Position numbers and translations under genes: made by a program. From Schizosaccharomyces osmophilus (lineage: Eukaryota > Ascomycota > Schizosaccharomycetes > Schizosaccharomycetales > Schizosaccharomycetaceae), in assembly GCF_027921745.1 (NCBI RefSeq), contig NC_079238.1, positions 1,550,001 to 1,614,000 of the forward strand: a stretch of 64,000 nucleotides of DNA. The letters run 5' to 3'. The notes beneath the pieces were generated by a model, which saw nothing but the letters and a program-made list of their open reading frames with translations, made no database searches and was not told where the DNA came from. This document shows positions 44,581-53,413 of the stretch, piece after piece. The number at the start of each line of letters is the position of its first letter. Within the stretch, counting starts at the first letter, position 1.

Positions 44581-46437
44581 TTCTTTGATCCTTTTTATTA
44601 GTCTTAACTATCATTATAATTTTTGCTTTTGTTTTCATGGATAATCTGCATTTTTTTGGCTTGTAGCTTGGCTTGTTTACCATGTCAAATAGGTCGTTCT
44701 TTATATCTCTAGAAACTGATCTATGATGTTAAAAATTCCTCCTTTGTGCGATGAAAAGGAACAAACATTCTCGCGTATTTCCACTTTGTTTGCAATGTTA
44801 CTTTCATTTTCATATGTCAGTTGCAAACCAGTGTGGAAAACAAGGCAGGTTGTTGTTTTTTTGTTTCAACGGTTCAATTCTTCAGCATTCAATCGAACGA
44901 TATGATCGAAAACTAAAATAGTTCAACCAGGTCTAATATTTCAAACCCATTGTCAAGACAACTCTCCTGAAAGGACCTATCATTGCTCTTCTCGAGACCA
45001 AGCACAAAGTTTTTCAGCATCGTCCCATCGGTTTTGCACATATCAACTTCGTTAGATTCCTCCTTGTAGGCTGCATGATGAAAGGCATATAAGTAATATC
45101 CGTAACCCCATTTTTGTAAAGTGTCTTGCAAATTTGTACAGGAGACCACTGAATCAGATCAATGGAGTGGTGCCTAACCCTCTCAGACAACTTTTCTTTT
45201 AGATTACGAGAAATACAATGGATTTCAATACAATAGAGCTCTTTTCATAGTCTTTCAACTATGGCAACAACATTTTCGTTGAAGTATGTGGTAATCATTA
45301 TATTCAATTGTTTCATTTATTGCAAACGAAAATCATACAAAAAAAAAAAAAAAAAAAAAGCGAAAACAACAACCAAGTCGAACGTTCCCTGGCTGAATAA
45401 CTTTGACCTATCTCACCTGCATTGAATCAAACTTGGGCAGAGCCAAGAGCGTACCCATTTTAGACAGACGCTTTGCGAAACCTTGGAACATAGGATGTCT
45501 GTCCATACCGAAACCTAGTTTTCCGGGAAAAAAAGAAGAACTGATATCAATATGACCGAAAAGTCCCATGATTTCACCGAATCCAAGAAGGAAATGGAGT
45601 TTTACAACTCCGACGAAATAAAAGAAAAGAAAAACAAATCAGAAACAAATTTATGCTCAGATATGAAAAGTTCAAAATTGGATGTATGACCTTGAACGGT
45701 ATGAAACATTTCCCAGGTGCGATGCAATGACTTTTCGGTTACTTCATTTGAGTTTCACTTCTACACTCGTTACTAAGACAGGGTGCGAGATGATGGCAAA
45801 TTCGTTTGGCAACGTAATAAACAAATGTGGAGTTGTTTTGTAGACATGAGCAACGCGACCGATTATATACCGAGAAAGCTCAAGAGGTTTTTTAGTAGGA
45901 ATCGAATATATTCTTTCCTCATCAAATCAAAAGTTAAATGGTCGGCTGTTAAGAAGTGACATATAGGACATCACCCACTCGGACAATTGCACATAGTACG
46001 CTTGCTTTACATCCTGTAGTAACTTGAGAAACGATAGAATGACGAGGTGAAGACGTTCGAAAGAGGAGAAAGGAAAACTTGTGACAATGGGTTTCAGTCT
46101 GTCGTTTCATAATTCTGGAAGGGACTGCAAAACGGCCATGGACTTGCTATAAATAGGACACTCTCCCCATCATCATTTGAAACCACAATCATCAGTTTGG
46201 AAATCATTAAAGTCTTAATCATTGTGTGATTCAGGTACTTTTGAAAAGATTAACAGTAACTTTTTTATTTTTACTTTGCATCATTCCCTTCACTTTTATA
46301 TCGTTCACTTTTTATAGTGTCCTTTGTAAACATTAGATTGTCTTGCCTTGTCTTATCCATCTATTCAATCATTTTTTCATTTTTTTGCCCTCATCTTTGA
46401 TTTTCCTCACTCTAAAGATTTATCTGCCTTTTCTAAG
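44581..46437. other. 1.9-kb gene-poor stretch upstream of the cell-wall protein gene
   Basis: No supported gene. It includes an uninterrupted 21-A tract (45339-45359) and a minus-strand protein-like open stretch (44913-45149) without a good start codon. The last 300 bp are pyrimidine-rich and should contain the promoter and leader of the next gene. Confidence 0.4.
46148..46155 (+). promoter_or_regulatory. TATA box of the PhiA-like gene
   Basis: TATAAATA, followed by a CT-rich, CATCA-containing initiation region, lies 290 bp before the ATG at 46438. This implies a leader of about 250 nt. Confidence 0.55.
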
Positions 46438-47007
46438 ATGAAGTTGTTTTCCTCCGTTTCTCTTTCTTCTGCCTTATTCTCCCTTTTAGCTTGTAGCCCA
46501 ATTTCTTCTCTTGCAGCTCCTCTAACCGACCGTTCTGATATCAAACAGAATGAAGAGTTTTCTGTAATGAGCCTCCGCTCAGGTAACGGTAACGTTCATT
46601 TCCATTCCTTTTATGTTGGTGACAACAATAACGTCTACCTCGATCCTTATGATAATGGAAATGAAGCGGCCAAATTCACTTTAGCAGATACTTATTTACT
46701 CCATGAAGGATTTTCTGCTCACCTTGGCGATAACGGTGCGTTATACTTTCAACGTAATGATGAGGGTTCCATTCTTGGATTTGATTTTGGAGAACGCATT
46801 GCTTCTGGCTATGCTCTGGAACTTCATGGACAAAGCCCTGTAGCTTGTCCTATCGAAGAAAATTCCTCTGTTTACTCTGTCTTTTTTGGTAAAGGAAATG
46901 GTAATAGCAAGTGTGTTGGCTTTACAGCCCTTGCAATTCCAAATAATCCTGTTTCTTCTTCTTCTTCTTCTTCTACTGCGGCCCCTTCCAATGCTGCTAA
47001 AATATAA
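46438..47007 (+). CDS. Secreted cell-wall protein, PhiA-like
   Basis: A single exon of 189 aa. The N-terminal signal peptide is clear (MKLFSSVSLSSALFSLLACS, then LAAP). The mature part (EFSVMSLRSGNGNVHFHSFYVGDNNNVYLD, then ATFTL-type strand, LGDNGALYFQRND, ACPIEENSSVYSVFFG, CVGFTALAI) resembles the fungal PhiA family of small beta-sheet cell-wall proteins. It ends in a Ser-rich tail made largely of a TCT/TCN codon run. The two conserved cysteines could form a disulfide. The ATG at 46438 gives the signal peptide; an upstream in-frame ATG (46348) would bury it. There is no GPI signal, so it is probably secreted or wall-trapped. Codon use is strongly biased, suggesting high expression. Confidence 0.72.
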   Translation: MKLFSSVSLSSALFSLLACSPISSLAAPLTDRSDIKQNEEFSVMSLRSGNGNVHFHSFYVGDNNNVYLDPYDNGNEAAKFTLADTYLLHEGFSAHLGDNGALYFQRNDEGSILGFDFGERIASGYALELHGQSPVACPIEENSSVYSVFFGKGNGNSKCVGFTALAIPNNPVSSSSSSSTAAPSNAAKI

Positions 47008-47868
47008 GATGTTCTCATCGGAAGCAAGAAAGTGAAAAAGCTATGCCAAAGATGTAAGCCAACGACGAAAAAGACTGCCAACTTTACACTTTCATATTGA
47101 AAAGAATAGTAACCATATTGAAGCTGATGGTCCCAGTGGCATTGGAAAACTCGTGCGTGCTCTAAAATCTTACATCTGCCACCAATATTCTCACTTTTTG
47201 GGCAAATTGCCCTGGCCGCGAAGCTGGAATCGGTCACTTTAACTGCTCTTCCAATATTTATGATTACACCACAAATATCAATCTGTTTTCCCACTTTGTT
47301 TACGTTGATATAGAGTAATATACTCTATAAAGTAATTATAATGAAATAGTTAAGAGCTTGCTCTGACACTATCGTGAAAATGGTTTTACATCTTTTCTTG
47401 GACAAACGTAATATCTAAAGTTCGTTCTACCAGCAATATGTCTGTTTAATATTGAATTAAACGTAGCTTCGCAAACGAATTCATCGCTTTCATTGCACTT
47501 CAGTTAGACTTCCAAAGCGACGGCCCATCTCAATTATTGCTTCATTTTTTCAATCCATGTTGTACAAATACCTTTGAAAACATATGTTCAAAATCAATAT
47601 CTGCTTTCCCCGATGATCACTTAAAAAAAATGTGTTCGTTCGTACTCGAAAGAAAGATTTCAAAACTAAAAAATGCGCGAATGCCTAATTAGTAATAAAC
47701 GAGCCAAACTTACTAAATACGTAAATGGCGGTTATGTAAGCAAACAAAAATTTCAAACCTCACAATGATATAAATACCATTTTAATGTATTTAACAAACA
47801 ACAAAGCTACACAATCAAAGAAAATACCCATCGTAGGATATTTAAACTGATAAGTGGACTGTTATAAG
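47008..47868. other. Intergenic, 861 bp
   Basis: The 3' region of the PhiA-like gene and promoter of the reductase. A minus-strand open frame that runs into the PhiA gene looks like a chance shadow. I see no RNA gene. Confidence 0.4.
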
Positions 47869-48909
47869 ATGCCATTGCAATACATAGTTAGCGACACTAA
47901 GAGTGGCTTTGATCAACTCAAGATCGAAGACACCAAGGAAGTTCAATCCCTTAAGCCTAATGAGGTTCAGGTAAATCTCAAGGCAGCTTCTCTCAACTAC
48001 AGAGATTTGATTATTACGAAGGGCATGTATCCTCTTCATTTGAATCTTCCGATAGTTCCCGGCTCTGATGGTGTCGGTGTTGTTGAAAAGGTCGGTAGTG
48101 ATGTGGATGAATATAAGCCTGGCGACAAAGTGGTTTGCAATTTCTTCGCTGATTACGTTGACGGAAAACCAACCCAGCACGGCTATGGTAGTGCCTTGGG
48201 TGGTACTGTAAACGGTGCTTTCCGCAAAGTTGGTTTCTTCCCTGCTCATGCCCTGAATCATGCACCTAGGAACTTAAGCTTCGAAGAGACATCCACTTTG
48301 CCTTGTGCTGCCGTGACTGCATGGAATGCCTTGTTTGGTAGCGAGGATAAATTGAAACCGGGTCAAAATGTCTTGATCCAGGGTACTGGTGGTGTTTCCA
48401 TCTTTGCTCTCCAATTCGCCGCTGCTGCTGGTGCTCGTACCACAGTACTTTCTTCTTCCGATGAGAAACTGAAAATTGCCAAGAATTTGGGTGCTACTAA
48501 CTTGATCAATTACAAGACGAACCCCGAATGGGCCAAACCTGCTTTGGAAGCTACCGACAATGTTGGTTATCATCATGTCGTCGAAGTCGGCGGTGAAAAA
48601 ACATTGGGTCAATCTTTGGATGTCTTGGTTTTAGGCGGAGTCATCAGCTCTATTGGTTTCCTTGCTCAAGAAGGTGCCAGCCTTAACGTCACCTCATTGA
48701 TTGGCAAAATTCTCAACAAGAATGCCATCATTCGTGGTATCTTTGTTGGACATGTCCACATGTTTGCAGACATGATTGCTTGTATTGAGGCAAACGATAT
48801 TCACCCTCTCGTTGACAAGGTATTTCCCTTTGAACAGCTGAGGGAAGCTTATGACTACCTATGGAGTCAAAAGCACGTTGGTAAGGTTGTTCTCAAGATT
48901 GATTCTTAA
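47869..48909 (+). CDS. Zinc-independent MDR-family reductase (quinone-oxidoreductase-like)
   Basis: A single exon of 346 aa. Medium-chain dehydrogenase/reductase fold: an N-terminal GroES-like domain (PNEVQVNLKAASLNYRDLIITKGMYPL, then PIVPGSDGVGVVEKVGSDV, KPGDKVVCNFF) and a Rossmann NADPH-binding domain (LIQGTGGVSIFALQFAAAAGARTTVLSSSDEKL, about residues 165-200). The catalytic zinc ligands of alcohol dehydrogenases are not at the expected places. The physiological substrate is unknown; the family reduces quinones, enals or similar carbonyls. The codon bias is strong, so expression may be high. The ATG at 47869 is the second in frame (the first, 15 bp earlier, is not an ATG). Confidence 0.85.
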   Translation: MPLQYIVSDTKSGFDQLKIEDTKEVQSLKPNEVQVNLKAASLNYRDLIITKGMYPLHLNLPIVPGSDGVGVVEKVGSDVDEYKPGDKVVCNFFADYVDGKPTQHGYGSALGGTVNGAFRKVGFFPAHALNHAPRNLSFEETSTLPCAAVTAWNALFGSEDKLKPGQNVLIQGTGGVSIFALQFAAAAGARTTVLSSSDEKLKIAKNLGATNLINYKTNPEWAKPALEATDNVGYHHVVEVGGEKTLGQSLDVLVLGGVISSIGFLAQEGASLNVTSLIGKILNKNAIIRGIFVGHVHMFADMIACIEANDIHPLVDKVFPFEQLREAYDYLWSQKHVGKVVLKIDS

Positions 48910-49643
48910 ATATAAGTGAAGTGAGGCAAAGACGATAAGCAGCTTTTCACTTAAGACTAGCTATGAAGCAGAGTAGTAACCTTTCCTGAATAAGCGACCA
49001 TTTACGATTATATAAGCTGTTGAAGGGATTTGTCACAGGTTGGATCTCACTTGTTATAAGTTAGTGTCATTGTCATGAATGGTATACGATATTACTTATA
49101 TTTTGATACAATAAACGTATTGTATTATCAAATGCGTTATTACATAAAGTAAATGTTCATTTTTGCGATAGAAAACTTTAAAAATTCTAGAATAAAGGTT
49201 GAAAAGAAGCTTACGAATTCTAGAAAGATATATGTGTATACCTCTAGTTGAAAGCTCAAATCTCCAGATTGGAAAATTCGACAGGTGTAGCTTCATGAAT
49301 ACAATTATCGTTTACTTAGGGAGTCAAGTCGACGCACTATGAGATAATATTAGTGGATCCAAATATATTTAGAATACAAGGTTTTTTCAACCCATAAACT
49401 CATACGCTAATGATATATTTAGCGGCGTAGAAACAAAGCTGTGACAGCCTAGTAGGATGTGAATTCATACAAAAGACGAACAACATTTTGTTTTCAAATC
49501 TTATAATATGAAATTGTTCACGATTCAACCGCGACAAAATACCACAGATAGAGCTGAGTAGGGATGGATCTTACAAGACATCAAGTCAAATAAAATACTG
49601 GACGAGTACGTCAACTTTAGTAGTCAGATAGACAACTGGAGGC
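48910..49643. other. Intergenic, 734 bp upstream of 5S copy 3
   Basis: AT-rich, with the reductase 3' end on the left. I see no gene or RNA structure. Confidence 0.4.
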
Positions 49644-49762
49644 GTCTACGGCCACACCTAGGCGAAAACACCAGTTCCCGTCCGATCACTGCAGTTAAGC
49701 GTCTGAGGGCCTCGTTAGTACTATGGTTGGAGACAACATGGGAATCCGGGGTGCTGTAGGCT
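49644..49762 (+). rRNA. 5S ribosomal RNA, copy 3 (one-base variant)
   Basis: A 119-nt 5S rRNA on the plus strand with one difference from copies 1 and 2: C instead of T at 5S nucleotide 12 (GGCCACACC rather than GGCCATACC). Its flanks differ from the other two copies. The terminator is a run of seven Ts six bases after the end. The control region is intact. Confidence 0.96.
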
Positions 49763-50090
49763 CCATCTTTTTTTGGTGGCTTTTTGTACTTGTTGAACAA
49801 TTTCTTCTAAACAACGGTAAGTATTTCTCTTGTTTACAAACGTCTTCATATTCCATAAATGTGCAACCTCCTACTATTGCAACGAACGGTTACCTGTGAG
49901 GTAACACTTGAGTTTTTAGAGAAGATTAAATAAAATAAACAAACCGATCGTATTCAAACGTAAATTAAATTAATATATAGAGATTTCTTACAATGAATCC
50001 TAGAACAGTACCAAAAATTGGCGATGAGGAAAGAGAGGAAGCCAAATAAAACTAATTTAAATAAATAATGAGAGCAATAGGGTTGCTTTG
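49763..50090. other. Intergenic between 5S copy 3 and the wtf-like gene
   Basis: A 328-bp gap. Apart from the 5S terminator and a TTGTTTAC forkhead-like site (about 49830) it is featureless. Confidence 0.4.
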
Positions 50091-51135
50091 TCAATTTTTC
50101 TCTTCCTTAAAAATTGAAAGCGAAGAAAAAAATGCATCGTCCTTTTGTTGATGCTTTGGAAGCGTAAGTGAACTGGTTTCCTCAGTTGAATATCCAAGGA
50201 TGCAAATAAGACTGTGGTAACATATCCAACACACGACACCAACAGTTTGTCCAAGACCTGTGAAGATGGACTTTATGCCATTGACAAGAAATTTTGCAAG
50301 TAATATTGCGACAAGCATTTCTAATGTCACAACTGCTACCGCGAGAGTACAACGAAATATAAAATCTAGTTTTGAAAAATCCAAAAAGCCTACTAAAACT
50401 AACACAACGAAAATCAACGTCAATTTAAGCATCACAATAGAACCAACCGCAAAGATAAAAAAGAACAGTGGATAAAACACCTGCACCGGAAATAAAAAAT
50501 GTTCGGAAACGACCCCAAGACCACCCACAATAAAAATTAGTGCTTTAGCCACGAGCCATGCTACCCAAATTATAGGCCGACTGGATACTAGTTTTTGTTA
50601 GCAAATGCATGCTTAAGAATTTTTTCGATTAGAAAAAATATTACTTACCGTAAAATACACCGAAAGAAGTTGCCCATGTTAAAAAGAATTGACCTAAAGG
50701 ACAAAAGAAATCCCAAGCATATCCAACTTTGCTAGATACATGTACTAACCAAGAAAGAAAGTCATAGTGGTAAAAGGCTGCTAATGAGCACAATAAAGAT
50801 AAAACCAATGTCGAAATACAGTGAACCGTTCTGTTTTGGAAGATTACATTTTTAGGGAAGTGACGTTTTGTTTCTTCCTTATACTCAGCTAAAAAAGTAT
50901 AGGCGTTGGCTTTAATCTTGTTCTCTTTTATATCATAATAATCTTTATCCGGAAACAAAAAAACAAGGAAAGCTACTACCTTGTTTCGTTTGATTTTTGG
51001 AGAACCTGACCCGAATGATTCTTTAATATCCTGCGGTGTATTCAAAGGAAGCCCCTTTTCAAGATCAATGTTGAAAGCATGGCCCTCAGGAGGAACACTT
51101 GAATCCAAGCTAGGCTTCTCTTCAGACATACTCAT
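50091..51135 (-). CDS. wtf: Candidate wtf-family (meiotic driver family) multi-pass membrane protein
   Basis: Two exons, 51135..50649 and 50587..50091, encode 327 aa and the gene looks whole. The intron is standard (GTAAGT donor, GCTAAC branch point, TAG acceptor). The acidic polar N-terminus carries NIDLEKGLP (residues 22-30), resembling the IDLEKGP signature of wtf proteins. About six or seven hydrophobic segments follow, with no enzyme motif. It lies 328 bp from a 5S rRNA gene, a location known for wtf genes in the octosporus/cryophilus/osmophilus species. wtf genes encode antidotes, poisons or both. I see one transcript frame only and cannot assign a role. Another lineage-specific membrane family is the alternative. 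Confidence 0.55.
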
Positions 51136-51715
51136 ACAAAATTAATATCAATTGGCAAGAATTAAAGGCAAGGATGTTGGTTTCAATAAGAAATTTCGCA
51201 TCACTTACGCAACGTTGAGTCACAAGAGCAAGTAACATCTTGTAACTTGGCTTTTATTTACAGAAACAGAAAAATGTAAACAAAGCAACTTTTTCAAAAA
51301 AAAATCAAAATGCTCACACCCTGGATTTAACAGTAAGTATAGCGTTTGATTGTTAGTGCTTGTCTAACACCGAAACTCGAATATAATCTTGATTTCTTGG
51401 GAACTAAAAAGTTAAGGAAAAATTATTCTTTATTTGAGAGAATGCAATAAGTCTGCAAAGTTAGTTCTTTTTTTTTTAGCTTCTCTCATTTCCTTTACAA
51501 CCTGTCGACCAGTCTCCCTTTATATTTCTTCCGACTGTTTACTTGGCATATACAAATTGAAAAGTCTCGAATCTAAGTTAGGTAGATGGCTCAGACCGAG
51601 CTTACTTTCTCTTTCAAACTTTTTTGAACAGAAAACCAATGGTAAAGCATCCTTTGTTTGTTGTGAGTAGTTTGTTTCCAGTCCCAAATGTCAACAAACA
51701 AACGTCTTGAAAAGG

Positions 51716-51723
51716 TATAAATA
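51716..51723 (+). promoter_or_regulatory. TATA box without an assigned gene
   Basis: TATAAATAGAGG followed by pyrimidine-rich initiation-like sequence. The first ATG downstream (51769) opens only a 31-codon frame, so the transcript, if real, is probably non-coding or has a small upstream frame. Confidence 0.45.
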
Positions 51724-52234
51724 GAGGTCGAACTCTCCCTTTTTCAACCAAGCAAGCATATCAATCACATGCATCCAAAAGCAATTCTTTCTCAATCAAA
51801 CTCGAGAGCTTTGTTTCTTGTAGATGAATTGCGAAAACAGGACCTCGTTTTAGTCTTTTGTTGACAAAACTCACAAAATGAGCGCTCCTTGGATGTATCA
51901 CTGCTTTGCTTCGTTAAAAGATGAATAAGCAGAAGGCGTTCCACTCGGTTGCTTTCCCATTGCTCCAATACCTTTTTCCTCATATATCTTAAAAAATTGT
52001 GATGAACGTTTCGATACTCTTCTTGAATTTCATTCTCTTATTCTTTTTTTCAATTAATAACCTTTTCTCGTGAACCTTTATGACACAATTTTTGAGTATG
52101 ATCCCTTTGATTCCCTCCTTTTCTAACATTTCAGCTTTCTCTTTGATTGATTCCCTTTTTTGATTTTAACTTCTTTCCCTTGTAAACTGGTTTTATCCCC
52201 CGTTCTTTTCCTTAAGACTCTTGCTTCTAGCATT

Positions 52235-52527
52235 TGTTTACATTTCAAAAAGCAAAGCAACGCACGAGTAATTGTATCTCGTCTACTATTATTATTTATG
52301 TACGTGTTGAACAAGACAACTCAGCAGCGAGCATAAGATTTTAGTATTCGACTATAGATTCGATTCTGGTGGTTGCTGGCGTTTGTTTACATTCCAAAAT
52401 GTAATTTGCAGCATTCAAAAGGTCGAGTTCCAACTGCTCCTATTATTCATGTACGTGTTAAATTGAACCTTTTTAGCAACGAGCATGAGATAAGAGTATT
52501 TGAGAACAGACTCAACGGATGTTTGCG
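52235..52527 (+). repeat. Diverged tandem direct duplication, two units of about 145 bp
   Basis: Unit A (52235-52383) and unit B (52384 to about 52527) share their order of motifs: TGTTTACATT-CAAAA at the start, TATTAT-ATGTACGTGTT in the middle, then CA-CGAGCAT-AGAT, and GTATT near the end. They have diverged by substitutions and small gaps. Each unit starts with TGTTTAC, the core of a forkhead (FLEX/Mei4-type) site. Confidence 0.65.
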
Positions 52528-53413
52528 TTCCTGGCATAATCGTTTCTCTCAATAGTGATGTTGAATCAGTCGACCTTTCGAAGCATTGACTCTGGCCAAG
52601 TCAAGCTTTGGGGTTTATGTTCCAAAACCGAATTGAGTTGAAATTGATAATATAGAACAGGAGTTGCATCTTGGCATGAAATACAATACGCTGATCTCTT
52701 AAACCAAGTTGATCCTTTTCTTAAGCATCCAGCGTTGATGATTTATTCAGTAAGGGGACGTCACAGATAATTCCAAAGGTTTCCTAGGACGAATCGAGTA
52801 ACTCTTTGTCACTAGTCCGCTTTTCTGGTTGTGTCTGTTTGTTTACTGGAGGAAATCTCAATGCTACGTCCTTTGAGCAAAGACAACTTGTTTCCTAACT
52901 CAAACTAAACTAAAATTCCTTTTTCAATAAATCTCCTTTGCCTTCTTATACTGTTCAACTCGTACAAAATAAATTCATTATATTTTTTCATTTATGCTCA
53001 GTCCCTTTATAACAAAGAAGCATAAATAAGTCAATGAATAATAAAATTCCAAACCTATAGATGCTAATTTTCTGTAATAAACTTGTCAATTTACATCTCT
53101 GACTGTATTTGTATAATTTAGCTTTCATGAACGTAAATAAACACCACAGTAACCATTTACGGAGAAAAAAAATCCAAAAACCTTTTGATTATTAAGTTTT
53201 TAAGCAAATTGAGTTTATTTTTTTCGCTTTTGTAAGTATTTACCGCCTTTGGGATCACTACCGTCGCTAGAAAGTCTAATTGCTGACAACATTCATAGCA
53301 CTGTTTGAAACAAGTCAGTAGGATTTTTATTTACTTGTAAACTAAGAAGTTTTGTTTTGAATTCGACCTTGCTGACGAAGTCAACTTTCTAATACCATTC
53401 TCAACGGATTACC

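Larger units (their letters stand above)
51136..53413. other. 2.3-kb gene-free region with promoter-like element and tandem repeat
   Basis: No coding gene is supported. It holds GTAAACAAAG (51276-51285), a TATAAATA (51716-51723) and a diverged tandem repeat (listed separately). T- and C-rich stretches (51980-52200) resemble fission-yeast untranslated leaders. A long non-coding transcript reading right from 51.75 kb is possible. Confidence 0.45.

Noticed and set aside
46872-47294. 140-codon minus-strand frame overlapping the PhiA-like gene end
   Set aside because: Its Glu run is simply the antisense of the Ser-codon run, and the rest lies in a 3' region without any recognisable motif.
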